Below are positions 43,619 through 53,303 of a stretch of DNA of 64,000 nt, piece after piece. The DNA is from Kiritimatiellia bacterium. Its GTDB lineage: Bacteria; Verrucomicrobiota; Kiritimatiellia; RFP12; UBA1067. The notes beneath the pieces are model-generated. The model made no database searches. It was not told where the DNA came from and saw nothing but the letters and a program-made list of their open reading frames with translations. The position numbers and the translations under genes are program-made. Location of the stretch: the NCBI GenBank assembly GCA_017405115.1, contig JAFRBA010000118.1, positions 119,876 through 183,875 of the forward strand, written 5' to 3'. Numbering within the stretch: the stretch's first letter is position 1; the number at the start of each line of letters is the position of its first letter.

Positions 43619-45328
43619 ATGGACAACGTCTACGGACAGACAGAGAACGAGTGCAACTCGATAGTCGAGCTGCCAGAAGGATTCGCAGAGAAATCCGGGA
43701 ACACGCTCTACATGTGGCTCGGAAGCCTGTGGAGGAGCATCCACAAGGGAGACAAGATGATCCGCGGGCTTCAGTCCGCAAGGGGAATCAGGCTCGCCCA
43801 GCTGTACCTCGACATCCTTGAGGCAGCGAAACTTCAGGACAGGAACGGAGCGCCTGTGTTCCACAGGGAGCTCTGGCATCCGATCGTCGTCAGGCTGTCG
43901 AAGCGCGACACGTCCCAGGAGAACATGCTTGAGGTTGGTATAGACGGAGAAGTCGGAGAGCAGCCTGCCGGAAGCAAGTACGGAGAGGGGACGGTGTTCA
44001 GGCTCGGCCAGCTTGCCAACCTCGAGGACTACGCGACATACCCGATCGACGTCGACATCGCCGGCGGAGCCGTTTCGATCGTCGACAACATCGTCAACCC
44101 GACCGTGATGATGGAGCGGGGGAAGGACTTCGAGATCCGCAACAGGTCAATCATCTTCCACAGGGACAACGACCCGCTTGGCGAAGGCTCCAGGTTCGAC
44201 AGGTACGACGTTCCAGGAACGGTGGACGACAACGGAAACGAGATCTCAGACATGGAGTCCGTCCTTTGGGCGTCCGACGTCCTGATCGACAAGAACTACG
44301 TGGCGGACCACATATCCTACGCGCTCGGTGCGAACGCGCCGTCGTCTGATGTCGTGAAGCGAATCGTCAACGCAGCCTGGAGCTCTGTCGCGAGCGGTTT
44401 GACGCCTGAGCTCATAAAGACGCTCATGGCGGCCTTGCTGAACATCCCCGTGATCCAGCACGAGAAGGAGACTGTGATCGGCATCTACGTCGAGAAGGAC
44501 GATGAATGGAACGACGTATCGAGGATCGTGGCGACAGATCTTGGAACATACAGGATTTCGCCGAAGGCAAGGCTAAGGAGAGGCGTCATACCTGGAGCCA
44601 CTCTTGTCAGGGGAGAGCTGCTTGATGAATCAGTCAGAATCTATCCGTTTCTAAACAGGATATCTGTAGAAATGTCTGAAGATTCTTCTTCTTCTGAAGA
44701 AGATGGCGTGTTCATGATCAATGGATCTCCTTTCGAAGTTCCGCTACTTGAGGACATCCCTTCCGTGACTATTCCGCCCAGCATGATCCGCGCACGCACG
44801 GAATACGGCGTGTACGCCATGTGGGACATGGTTGAGGTCAAGAAAGACCCTCAAGGACGTCTTTACTTCGACATCGGAGGACAGGATTCTGACGTGAGGT
44901 CTTTCTGGGAGGACGTCTGGAAGAACGCATCTGAATCGGGCGTGAGCATGGAGTCTGTCCTTGGTCCAGAGGGGACGAAAGTGTCTCCTGCTGCATTCTT
45001 CCTCCAGAATCTCGTTGGCGCGAACACGCTGTTCGTCGTTGTCGACAGGGAGCAGATAGACGACACGTCGATGATGCGGAACCCCATGTTTTTTGATATG
45101 CTATCTGCTGTCGTCCCGTCTGCGATACGGCTCTTTCTGGTGGAGCACAGGTCTGTGGGCGACGGCGACATCGCTGAAATGGAAGCCGCGTCCGAGACGA
45201 GTTCGGTCGCAGCAGCTCTTCCGATGGCGAAGGATGTCGCCGAGCCTTCCGGTGAGCTGGTCTCCATGAGGTTTTTCAGGCCGCCCCCGGCGCATGTCAG
45301 GGGCAAACGAGAGGAAGAGGAAGTATGA
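43619..45328 (+). CDS. baseplate wedge/tail structural protein
   Basis: A 569-residue protein 7 bases after the gpJ-like gene. The N-terminal helical region (LYMWLGSLWRSIHKGDKM...LQSARGIRLAQLYLDI) is followed by beta-rich domains. A Ser/Glu tract (SEDSSSSEEDG, about 352-362) looks like a linker. The C-terminus is disordered and acidic. Position suggests a wedge component (T4 gp7/gp53-type role), but no family is certain. Local codon use around 44620-45260 is less G+C-biased. Confidence 0.6.
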   Translation: MDNVYGQTENECNSIVELPEGFAEKSGNTLYMWLGSLWRSIHKGDKMIRGLQSARGIRLAQLYLDILEAAKLQDRNGAPVFHRELWHPIVVRLSKRDTSQENMLEVGIDGEVGEQPAGSKYGEGTVFRLGQLANLEDYATYPIDVDIAGGAVSIVDNIVNPTVMMERGKDFEIRNRSIIFHRDNDPLGEGSRFDRYDVPGTVDDNGNEISDMESVLWASDVLIDKNYVADHISYALGANAPSSDVVKRIVNAAWSSVASGLTPELIKTLMAALLNIPVIQHEKETVIGIYVEKDDEWNDVSRIVATDLGTYRISPKARLRRGVIPGATLVRGELLDESVRIYPFLNRISVEMSEDSSSSEEDGVFMINGSPFEVPLLEDIPSVTIPPSMIRARTEYGVYAMWDMVEVKKDPQGRLYFDIGGQDSDVRSFWEDVWKNASESGVSMESVLGPEGTKVSPAAFFLQNLVGANTLFVVVDREQIDDTSMMRNPMFFDMLSAVVPSAIRLFLVEHRSVGDGDIAEMEAASETSSVAAALPMAKDVAEPSGELVSMRFFRPPPAHVRGKREEEEV

Positions 45329-45954
45329 AGATAGCCGACACGGCGTGTTTGGCGAGGGGTTTCGTGAACCCCTCGTTCGTCGACGTAAGAACCGGAAGGC
45401 GCATTCCGTTCAAGATGCGCCACAACACGCTCAGCTTCATGTCAGCGGAGGCCATGGCGGCCGCATTCGGAGGAGATCCTTCGTACATACCTTCGCGGAT
45501 TGGTTTCGTCTACGGAGCGTCTGACGGTGGATTCGTCGGCGAGATCTCGCGGCGCCAGAGCTGGGAAAGCCTGCTGAACGAGCTTGCCGACAATTCGGCA
45601 GACGTTCAGGTCGTTCCGTTCTCCTACTCTCCGACTCTTGGAGGGATCGGATTCGACGACGGAAGCTCTTCGAGCTCTTCCGGTTCCGGAGACGGAGACT
45701 ACACGAACATCAAGCCTACTGGGTCGAACGCCGTCACGTTCCATGCCGTGTCGAACTCGCAGGATGCCGGCGCGCGCGAAACGGCCGCGTTCAAGACCGA
45801 CGACTACATTTACCAGGCCGTCCTGCTCGGAAGCAGCGGAGGCAAGAACTACGTGCTGTCGCGCGTCTCCCTGTTCGACGACGGACTCGGAAAATACCTT
45901 CAGAAGCCGTCCGACTTCGAGGTCGCGCTCGACTGGACCGTCGTGTTTCGCTAA
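45325..45954 (+). CDS. tail structural protein with poly-Ser linker
   Basis: A 209-residue protein; ATG overlaps the preceding stop (ATGA). A folded N-terminal region (about 1-108) is joined by GSSSSSSGSGDG (113-124) to a C-terminal beta-rich domain (DYIYQAVLLG, DFEVALDWTVVF). Poly-Ser linkers recur in neighbouring tail proteins. Probably a baseplate periphery or appendage-attachment protein. Confidence 0.6.
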   Translation: MKIADTACLARGFVNPSFVDVRTGRRIPFKMRHNTLSFMSAEAMAAAFGGDPSYIPSRIGFVYGASDGGFVGEISRRQSWESLLNELADNSADVQVVPFSYSPTLGGIGFDDGSSSSSSGSGDGDYTNIKPTGSNAVTFHAVSNSQDAGARETAAFKTDDYIYQAVLLGSSGGKNYVLSRVSLFDDGLGKYLQKPSDFEVALDWTVVFR

Positions 45955-45965
45955 GGAGGACGCTC

Positions 45966-48227
45966 ATGTCGATGGATATGTGGTCTCAGGTAAGGAAGTT
46001 CGTTGACGGAGACAGCCTCAACGCGCAGACGCTCAACGTGCCGGTCTGGCAGCTTGGCGACAGGACGGACTACCTGTACGCGAAGCTGAAGGAGCTCATA
46101 TCGGGAGACAAGCTCTCGTCTGTCGTTCTGACGGGCGTCGTCATGTCGACGAAGGAAGGCGATGCTCCAGATGTCGGAAACGTCGTCTACCTCCACCAGA
46201 GCGACGAGGAGGAGACGTTCGTCGCGTCTAAGGCAAAGGCGACGATGAGCCTGTACGACGACTTCACGGCCGCAGACTCGGCGTTCACGGTCGGAATCCT
46301 CCAGTCAAGGGGAGACACGACCGGCAATGTCCTTGTTTACGGACGCCTCGACCTGTCTCCGGACGGATCCCCGATCACGAAGGACGCGATGATCGAGGAC
46401 GGAGAGGATTACCGTCCTGGAAGGTACTACCTGTCCGCGAACGAGGCCGGAAAGCTGACGGCACATCCGAACGGCCCCCTTATCTACGTGTGCGCGATCG
46501 GCGGAAGGGTTGGAACTTCCGGCGGGTTCAGCGGAACGGCCGTCGTCAATCCGCAGTTCCTTGACATCGGAACGTCGCATGTACACAGGACGGCAGTGCT
46601 CAAGGCGAGGCCGGCAGGCGAGCTGTCGGCCGACGGAAAGCACGTGCTTGGATACGGTACGGTCTCAGAAGGGCCGTTCCACCTGATATTCGGAGGAACG
46701 TGGACACGCGACAACACCCTGTCATACAGGTTCAAGGTCGCGATAGACGACACATCTCCTTCTGGATACAGCCTCATGTGGGCCGAGGGAACCGACACGG
46801 AATACAATGACGTGCAGGTTCCTTCGATCGGAATGCCGGTCGATGTCTCGAATGGCCTGACCGCAACCCTTGTCGTGTCTGACGACTCGTCGTCTTCGTA
46901 TGACCTGAATGCGTGCAACCTGTCAGACGAGCAGAAGGAGTGGGCTGCGCTCGACTTCCCGGAGGCGGGACAGGGATGGGTCGACCACGTTCCATCGGAG
47001 TACGACGAATACCCAGATGCCCTGTACGACTACGTGCTCGGCATGGATCCGCAGATCGCGAACTACTGGCCGCCGGTCCCTCCAAAGTCGGCGGCGATCA
47101 TCGTGAACGGCGTCGAGATGGACAACGCGGCCCTGTTCCCGAAGAACCCGACTGTCGCGTTCGGACGCGAGACGCTACACTGGTTCGAGGACGACGACGG
47201 GCGCCGGCCATGGCCGGACGACATTGCGATGGCAGACGCATTTCCTGCCTATGACAAGGTCATGGTCATGCACTGGATCCGCGGATTCCAAGGCGCAACC
47301 GGTCCCGTCACGTCGATTCAGCCGCGCAAGGGGTCCCCGATAAAGATCTACGGATACGGTACGAACAACGCCGCGAACACGGGCGATCTTGAGATCGACG
47401 CCGCGATCGACTTCGAGATCAAGGACGGAGGAGCTCCTGGGTACATGGTCCCGAAGCGAGCTGAGAACGGGAGTCTGATCGCCGGCCCAGTCGTCGAGCG
47501 CATCGTGCCGGGCCCCGGAATCAGCGTGATCTCGCAAGCCGGAAATCCAACCGGCCAGGGAACTGTCCTGATAGGCCTCGACAACGGATCGTACAGGAAC
47601 CAGTTCGAGGACATCGCGCTCGAGAACGCCGAGCAGGCGAAGATCGGCATGTTCCCGTACATCCGCCTGAAGGGATACTCTGGACAGTCGATCTCGTCGC
47701 CTTCAGCTTTCACTGCCACGATGCGCGTTCCGACGAACCTCCCTGACGCGAAGTACGCGCTCGCCGTCTACGCATCCGTGTTCGGCGAGAACGGGTACGA
47801 CAGCCAGCGTCTCGCCGCGTGCGTGAAGTTCTCGTACAACATTCTTCCCGACTTCAGCGCGACCGGAAACCTGATGTACCGCAATCTCAAGACGTCCCTC
47901 CTGAAGCCGAACGGCGAACGGACTGTCGTGATTCCGTTCGGTCATCAGGGAACGAACGGGTTCATCTACAACGGATTCGACCCGTTGCTCGTCACGACGA
48001 AGGGAGCGGGGTTCGAGAACAGGGACGACATCGTCGAGGACGCCCTCGGAAACGACATCCCGTACGCCCCTGACTTCGCCGGACAGGAGGTTGTTCCTGA
48101 GTTGAGGCCTGGATATCTCGTCGGAATCAGAATCTCGCGCGCTGTCACGCAGGCCGAAGGATACGGCGCCTACACCGGGCCGATCGGGTTCATCAACCTC
48201 TCGTGGAACCTCGTTTCCGCGGAGTGA
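45966..48227 (+). CDS. large tail fibre/baseplate-appendage protein
   Basis: A 753-residue, beta-rich protein with TAAGGAGGA before its ATG. The N-terminal ~60 residues (WSQVRKFVDGDSLNAQTLNV) form an attachment-like region. A linker with DDSSSSYDLN lies around residue 308. The C-terminal ~190 residues form a possible receptor-binding domain (GQSISSPSAFTATMRVPTNL; end GPIGFINLSWNLVSAE). No chaperone or sialidase motif is seen. Start of the appendage gene block that follows. Confidence 0.6.
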   Translation: MSMDMWSQVRKFVDGDSLNAQTLNVPVWQLGDRTDYLYAKLKELISGDKLSSVVLTGVVMSTKEGDAPDVGNVVYLHQSDEEETFVASKAKATMSLYDDFTAADSAFTVGILQSRGDTTGNVLVYGRLDLSPDGSPITKDAMIEDGEDYRPGRYYLSANEAGKLTAHPNGPLIYVCAIGGRVGTSGGFSGTAVVNPQFLDIGTSHVHRTAVLKARPAGELSADGKHVLGYGTVSEGPFHLIFGGTWTRDNTLSYRFKVAIDDTSPSGYSLMWAEGTDTEYNDVQVPSIGMPVDVSNGLTATLVVSDDSSSSYDLNACNLSDEQKEWAALDFPEAGQGWVDHVPSEYDEYPDALYDYVLGMDPQIANYWPPVPPKSAAIIVNGVEMDNAALFPKNPTVAFGRETLHWFEDDDGRRPWPDDIAMADAFPAYDKVMVMHWIRGFQGATGPVTSIQPRKGSPIKIYGYGTNNAANTGDLEIDAAIDFEIKDGGAPGYMVPKRAENGSLIAGPVVERIVPGPGISVISQAGNPTGQGTVLIGLDNGSYRNQFEDIALENAEQAKIGMFPYIRLKGYSGQSISSPSAFTATMRVPTNLPDAKYALAVYASVFGENGYDSQRLAACVKFSYNILPDFSATGNLMYRNLKTSLLKPNGERTVVIPFGHQGTNGFIYNGFDPLLVTTKGAGFENRDDIVEDALGNDIPYAPDFAGQEVVPELRPGYLVGIRISRAVTQAEGYGAYTGPIGFINLSWNLVSAE

Positions 48228-48238
48228 AGGAGTGACGC

Positions 48239-49168
48239 ATGTCAGTCTCGGCAAACCCGATAGCGACCGGTTGGCTGAACGAGAACAGCCTCAGGGAGTA
48301 CCCGTTCCACGAGGGATGCGGACTCAGGCCGAACGACTCGGCCGGCGCGCTCGTCGAGAACGGATGGACGATCCCGAACTGCCTTCTTGTCGACATGTCG
48401 ATCGCCGCCGGAGGGTCGAACTTCACGCCGTACCTTTACCTCGGCCAGATGTCGGTCGTCGACGGAAGCGTGACGCTCGTATTCTGCGACATCGGAGGAG
48501 ACCGCGTCATGTCGCTCTACGCGACGAGGTCGGGCCATGTCAAGAACGATGCCTACCATGTGTCTGGAACTGGTACTTTCGCAGAGGCGAGGGGCGTGAT
48601 CTGCCTCGGAGACCTCGACGCGTTCTTCGATCAGACGCCTGACGGTCTCTACAACTTCTCCTCGACTGAGACGCGGATCGAGCCGACGTGCATACGACCT
48701 TCCTCGGTCGGCGTGAGAAGCCTTCGCGCGATCGACTCGGCCGGATACACGTCCCTTCGCCTGTTCGGAGATGTCCGGCTCGTCGCCGGCGAGAACATCA
48801 GGTTCGACTACGAGCCTTCGGAGAACGCTCTCGTCGTAAGCGCAGACCCGAACTCTGGATATTCGGATGATTGCGACTGCGACGGAAGCGGGCAGACGTT
48901 CGTCAGGTCGATAAACGGGATAGCAGTCGAGGACGTGACGATCGTCGGTGACGAGTGCATCCAGGTGACGACAGACAACGGAATCGTGAAGCTGAAGGAC
49001 GAGTGCTCGAAGCCGTGCTGCGGATGCGCGGAGACGGCGTTCATCAACCAGACGATCAACGACCTGCAGACGTCCGTGAACTCCCTTGCAGGTAACGTTG
49101 CGTTGCTAGGCGACAGGCTCTCGACGTTCGTGACGAGCTACGTCCTGTCGAGAAAGACGCTGTCGTGA
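48239..49168 (+). CDS. tail appendage protein, RxYPF paralogue 1
   Basis: A 309-residue protein whose N-terminus carries GWLNENSLREYPFHEGC, the first of five tandem proteins with this motif. The C-terminal half has a SINGIAVEDVTIVGDE strand segment and a Cys-rich patch (CSKPCCGC), then a terminal helix (about 275-300). The N-terminal domain may dock to a common baseplate site while C-terminal regions vary. It overlaps the next gene (GTGA). Confidence 0.65.
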   Translation: MSVSANPIATGWLNENSLREYPFHEGCGLRPNDSAGALVENGWTIPNCLLVDMSIAAGGSNFTPYLYLGQMSVVDGSVTLVFCDIGGDRVMSLYATRSGHVKNDAYHVSGTGTFAEARGVICLGDLDAFFDQTPDGLYNFSSTETRIEPTCIRPSSVGVRSLRAIDSAGYTSLRLFGDVRLVAGENIRFDYEPSENALVVSADPNSGYSDDCDCDGSGQTFVRSINGIAVEDVTIVGDECIQVTTDNGIVKLKDECSKPCCGCAETAFINQTINDLQTSVNSLAGNVALLGDRLSTFVTSYVLSRKTLS

Positions 49169-50589
49169 GCTGCGCCGGAAACGGATACCTCACCGCGAAC
49201 GAGCTGATACCGTTCCCTTTCGAGGACGGACAGTGCCTTGCGTGGGAATGTGCAGACAAGAACGTTGCGCAGATCTCGCTCCAGAAGTGCTTCGTTGACG
49301 CAGGAGTCGTCGTGAGGTCGCAGTCAATGCCTGAAGGCGAGTGGCCGGCGATCGGTTCGTTCTCGGCTTCAGGATCTTCGATCGGATTCACGATTTTCTA
49401 CAACGGGCACGAGACGAGGCTGTCGGTGTCGTCTTCCGGAATCAAGTTCCCGATCGTCAGCGGAGAAGCTCCGTGGGGATCCTACGTTCTCGTCCTGTCT
49501 TCCGAAGGAATCAGGCAGTTCTGCGACTTCTGCGACAATTACGATGTGTCCCCTCCGTCTCCAGGCAGCTCTTCCCCCTCGGGGACGGACGGGGACTGTT
49601 TTCTCAGGCTGTGCACGAGGTGCATAACGCTCGTGCCAGACTCGCTCTCGTCGATCATGGTGTACGACGGCGTAAACGAAAGGTCGGAAGGGCCCCATTT
49701 CGTCCTGACAGGAGATATAGCCGTCAAGCCCGGCAACAACATGCTCCTGCTTGATCCCGACGACGCGGAGAACGCGATCGAACTGAATGCCGAGCCTGGG
49801 GCCGGCATGGGGATCGTCAGGTGCGGGTGCGCGGGAGCTGCTGCCGCGGAATCTTCAATCGCAAGCCCTGACGGCCACACGCGCATATTCAACGGAACGT
49901 GCTACGACCTTGAGCCGTGCGAGACGACGGAGATCGAGGTTGACGGCGTGAAGAGGAGGTCGAGGACTCTCAGGATCCATTCGAAGTGCGCTGCGTGCTG
50001 CACGTGCGGGATGTATGAGTCGATCGTGAACGACAGGCTCGCACCTCTGTCGGCCATCATACGCGGAGCGAAGTCGTCTCTCGACGGACTTCTCGCCAAG
50101 TACGAGGATGCCGTGAAAAGGTACAACAAGAGGATTTCCCAGCCTGAGATAACCGACGTCACGATGTCGCTTGCCGGCATGCCAGTCGGAGGAAACCTGA
50201 GCCCGAAGCTTTCCGGAAGCAACGTAAAGGGGAAGATGGACAGGTGCGCGTTCACGGCCGTCGTCAGAAACGCGTCGTTCGCAGAGATCGACGTGAAGGT
50301 GAATGCGATGTCCGGGACGGATTCGATCGTCGAGGCGTCTGCGTCATGGTCTTCTGCCGACGGGACTCCGAAGTCGAAGACGGGCGACTCGTCTGGAGCT
50401 ATGGTCGGCTCTACTTTCACGCTTTACCAAGGCAGGTCGCTCGTAATCACGTTCGTGTCCGTCAAGAACGGCATGGTGACTTCTGTGGGCACTGGAGGAT
50501 TCACGGGATCCATTTCGGTCGGGCTATCGTACAGGCAGAACGGAAAGTCTGGCAGCCTCGGAACACTGAAAAAGACTGTGAGCGTGTGA
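49165..50589 (+). CDS. tail appendage protein, RxYPF-like paralogue 2 (variant motif)
   Basis: A 474-residue protein with GTG start (GTGA overlap). Its N-terminus is the most divergent of the five (NGYLTANELIPFPFEDGQC, Pro-Phe kept but Arg-x-Tyr lost). It contains a Ser/Pro linker (PPSPGSSSPSG), a CSKC-like Cys patch (CAACCTCG) similar to paralogue 1, a helix (about 295-325) and an extra C-terminal beta domain that may be a receptor-binding head. Confidence 0.6.
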   Translation: MSCAGNGYLTANELIPFPFEDGQCLAWECADKNVAQISLQKCFVDAGVVVRSQSMPEGEWPAIGSFSASGSSIGFTIFYNGHETRLSVSSSGIKFPIVSGEAPWGSYVLVLSSEGIRQFCDFCDNYDVSPPSPGSSSPSGTDGDCFLRLCTRCITLVPDSLSSIMVYDGVNERSEGPHFVLTGDIAVKPGNNMLLLDPDDAENAIELNAEPGAGMGIVRCGCAGAAAAESSIASPDGHTRIFNGTCYDLEPCETTEIEVDGVKRRSRTLRIHSKCAACCTCGMYESIVNDRLAPLSAIIRGAKSSLDGLLAKYEDAVKRYNKRISQPEITDVTMSLAGMPVGGNLSPKLSGSNVKGKMDRCAFTAVVRNASFAEIDVKVNAMSGTDSIVEASASWSSADGTPKSKTGDSSGAMVGSTFTLYQGRSLVITFVSVKNGMVTSVGTGGFTGSISVGLSYRQNGKSGSLGTLKKTVSV

Positions 50590-50590
50590 A

Positions 50591-51331
50591 ATGGCCGTCT
50601 ACTCAGAAATAGCCGCAGCGCAGTTCGAGAACGTCAACTCGATGAGGTCATATCCGTTCGAGGGCCCTGAACTCGTGTCAAGGGACGGAATGGAAGTTCC
50701 GTCAGACGTTGTCGTCGACCTTCACATGGTCGTCCCTGCGTCTTTCGGTCCTGACTCGTCTGGAAGTTCGAGCGGTTCTAACGGAGCGTCAGAAATACTC
50801 CTTCCTGTAGTTAGAATGACGAGCCTTCACATGTCTCCGGCCATGGTGTCTGCGTGCTTCGTCTCTTCGATCGGGAACGTGAAGAGCGCGGCGTCCGTGA
50901 CGGTGTCGCGCGATAAGTTCGTTCCATACATGCCGTACAGACTCGAGAAGCTCGCCGGGTCAAGCGACATAGGAGGCATCGTTACGTTCGGGAACTTCGA
51001 CTTTCCGGGAATGCCTAAGACGTACTTTCTCGATGCAAAGGTGCATCCGTGCTGCGTTTCGGTAGCTGACCCTCCGCGGCTCAGGAGATTTGTCGATCCG
51101 AGAAGCGGCGAAAGCGTGTCAGGAGATGTGTCGTTCTCGTTTTCAGGGTATGTCAACGCATCGATGAGCGGAAAGTCGTTCGAGCTTTCGCTTGAGAGCG
51201 GCGCCGCGGAGGAGCTTGCCTCGGAATGCGCGAAGGTCACTGGATCCGAGGCGTGCGGAGCGACGCCCATCGCGTCGATAAACGGAGTCCGTCCAGACGA
51301 GGACGGGAACATCGTCCTGTGGTTCCACTAG
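50591..51331 (+). CDS. tail appendage protein, RxYPF paralogue 3
   Basis: A 246-residue protein starting 1 base after the previous stop. The N-terminus has FENVNSMRSYPFEGPEL, followed by a Ser-rich loop (DSSGSSSGSN). The C-terminus ends IASINGVRPDEDGNIVLWF, which resembles the SING segment of paralogue 1. Compact and beta-rich. Confidence 0.65.
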   Translation: MAVYSEIAAAQFENVNSMRSYPFEGPELVSRDGMEVPSDVVVDLHMVVPASFGPDSSGSSSGSNGASEILLPVVRMTSLHMSPAMVSACFVSSIGNVKSAASVTVSRDKFVPYMPYRLEKLAGSSDIGGIVTFGNFDFPGMPKTYFLDAKVHPCCVSVADPPRLRRFVDPRSGESVSGDVSFSFSGYVNASMSGKSFELSLESGAAEELASECAKVTGSEACGATPIASINGVRPDEDGNIVLWFH

Positions 51332-51340
51332 GAGATCGAC

Positions 51341-52423
51341 ATGGAAGGAATCTTTCAGGAGTTCGAGAACGAAAACGCGATCAGGTCTTACCCGTTCGCT
51401 TCCGGATGCCTGCCTGCCGAAGGAGAGAACGAGATCGCCCCTGGCGTGTTCGTCGACGCGATTTTGTACCCAGTAAACCCCGTCGGCGTCGTCTACCTTT
51501 CGAGAATATCTTCCGAAGGCGTGTTCAGCGTTTCAGACGAGACAGGCGTCATCATGGAGGGATCCGCGTCTGGAAAGTACGTCGAGTTCACCGACGTGTC
51601 GAATCTCAAGAGGCATGTCGGAACGCTCGTCGCGTCATCTGCCGATTCGCTTGCAGAACTTGCTGGAAGGGGAGTTGACAGGTCATACAACGCGGAAGAG
51701 ACCTCATTCGCTTCGTCATGCGTGTTTCCGGTCGTCATTGACGGAGTCACATCGATTTCTGTCGGAGACGCCGGCGTCGTATCTGGCGACGTGTCCTTCT
51801 CAAACGGGAAGTCTGACGATATCCGCGTTTCGAGCGGCATCTCCGGAGACGGGAGGAGCACGCTCAGGTTCGACGTGCTTCCGAGGCCAGGGGCTTCAGA
51901 CGACGCGTCGATCCGAAGGATCATCTGCGTGGTGGACGGAGAGACGCCGTTCAGGATCCAGAAGCTGTTCGATCCAGAGCATCCAGAGAACTACGGATAC
52001 AACACAGTCGTCCTGAGTCTTGATGGAATAGACAGGGACGTCGTATGTGCGGCCGCGCATAGGGAGAACGATTTCGAGATGGCCGACACGTGCGACTGCA
52101 AGCCTCCCCTTCCTAGAGAGAAGGAGCTGCCGGAAGCATACCAGCTTGAAGAGGTGTTCATACCACCTGACGAGAGCGGAACCGAGGGCGGAGTTCCGGA
52201 AGGGTCGGAGAACGCATTCTTCCTCGTTGTCCCGAACGAGCTCGGATACCTGAATCCGCTTTCGATCACACTTGAGGACGGAGTCGTCTCGCCTCGCACT
52301 GACGACATAGACGTAGTAATAGACGGACTTACAGCAGACCTTGCGGAAGGAGAGATGCTCGACAAGGTCACGTCGAAGGGCGTCGTCATTCAAGTTCCAG
52401 GACTTTCAGGAGGTGCGGAATGA
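51341..52423 (+). CDS. tail appendage protein, RxYPF paralogue 4
   Basis: A 360-residue protein with N-terminal FENENAIRSYPFASGCL. The middle is Ser/Gly/Asp-rich and beta-strand-like; the C-terminal ~90 residues include a Cys-x-Cys and an acidic Pro/Gly linker, then a strand-rich end (VVIQVPGLSGGAE). ATG overlap with the next gene is 4 bases. Confidence 0.65.
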   Translation: MEGIFQEFENENAIRSYPFASGCLPAEGENEIAPGVFVDAILYPVNPVGVVYLSRISSEGVFSVSDETGVIMEGSASGKYVEFTDVSNLKRHVGTLVASSADSLAELAGRGVDRSYNAEETSFASSCVFPVVIDGVTSISVGDAGVVSGDVSFSNGKSDDIRVSSGISGDGRSTLRFDVLPRPGASDDASIRRIICVVDGETPFRIQKLFDPEHPENYGYNTVVLSLDGIDRDVVCAAAHRENDFEMADTCDCKPPLPREKELPEAYQLEEVFIPPDESGTEGGVPEGSENAFFLVVPNELGYLNPLSITLEDGVVSPRTDDIDVVIDGLTADLAEGEMLDKVTSKGVVIQVPGLSGGAE

Positions 52424-53265
52424 CGCTTACCGACAGGTCGATGGAGTGGCTGAACCAGAATCGTCACCGGTCTTATCCGATGGAGAGGGACGGGTGGCGA
52501 GAGAGAGTCTATCCGACATCAGGGCTCGACTGCGTCATCTTGGACGCAACCGTTTTCGACGCGGCGGCGACAGGAGACGACAAGCTTGTCGTCGAGTCAA
52601 TATCCGTTTCGAGTTCGGAAACGACGATCGTGATGTCGTATTCGGGACGTACTTTCACGGTGACTCTTGAAGGAGGGGACCTGAGCGGAGAGGGTTCGTT
52701 CGAGGTGTTCAGGGGTGTAGTCCCAGGACAGGGAATCCGAGGCGCCTCGATTTCGCTCGTCATGTCAAGCCATGCGTACATCATCGAGCAGACCGGCGAA
52801 GGATCGTGGAGTCTTGGATGTGAAGCGCTCAAGTCGAGAGTCGTTGCCATCTCGGACGGATCAGGTGTCGATGGAATGACGACTTCCGGAAGCGAAGGCG
52901 TCGAAGGTCACGGAGACGAGTCGGTGGCATCTGGAGACGTCGTGATCGAGGACGGCTACAGGACGAGCCCAGTCGTCATGAACGGAAGGGTTCTCGTGAG
53001 GGTCGGAAAGCGGTTCGGATACGATCCATGCAAGTTCGACTTCGGAGACGCCGGCAGCAGGGATTGCAGAAAGCCGCTCTTCTTCTTCTGCGGCCAGAAC
53101 GCGATCAACGGAGGGAACGTCGTGCTGAGCGGCGGTAGGGGCGTGTCGGTAACGCAGGGCAGGAGCTACAAGGTGAGAAGCGGAACGTGCAAGGGGAAGA
53201 CGGTCCCGTGCATTGAGATCGTGGCCGGACGAGACCTTGTCGACATCTGCAAGGCCGCGGAATAG
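52420..53265 (+). CDS. tail appendage protein, RxYPF paralogue 5
   Basis: A 281-residue protein with N-terminal SMEWLNQNRHRSYPMERDGW (Met for Phe). It is beta-rich, with a central Gly/Ser/Asp loop (SGSEGVEGHGDES) and a C-terminal Cys-containing part (CKGKTVPCIEIVAGRD). Last of the tandem set; followed by its own promoter for the Cys-repeat fibre. Confidence 0.65.
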   Translation: MTLTDRSMEWLNQNRHRSYPMERDGWRERVYPTSGLDCVILDATVFDAAATGDDKLVVESISVSSSETTIVMSYSGRTFTVTLEGGDLSGEGSFEVFRGVVPGQGIRGASISLVMSSHAYIIEQTGEGSWSLGCEALKSRVVAISDGSGVDGMTTSGSEGVEGHGDESVASGDVVIEDGYRTSPVVMNGRVLVRVGKRFGYDPCKFDFGDAGSRDCRKPLFFFCGQNAINGGNVVLSGGRGVSVTQGRSYKVRSGTCKGKTVPCIEIVAGRDLVDICKAAE

Positions 53266-53287
53266 ACTTCATAACGGAACGTCCAAA

Positions 53288-53296
53288 TGGTATAAT
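53288..53296 (+). promoter_or_regulatory. extended -10 element TGGTATAAT directing a likely leaderless mRNA
   Basis: TGGTATAAT ends 7 bases before the ATG at 53304, leaving no room for a ribosome site. TTCATA lies at the -35 position (53268-53273, 17-base spacing), similar to TTCATG before the element at 31425. Confidence 0.55.
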
Positions 53297-53303
53297 TCTA
53301 GTC

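Noticed and set aside
44687..44703. Perfect 8-bp inverted repeat within the Ser/Glu tract
   Set aside because: It results from TTC-rich Ser codons followed by GAA Glu codons and is inside a gene; no regulatory meaning is likely.
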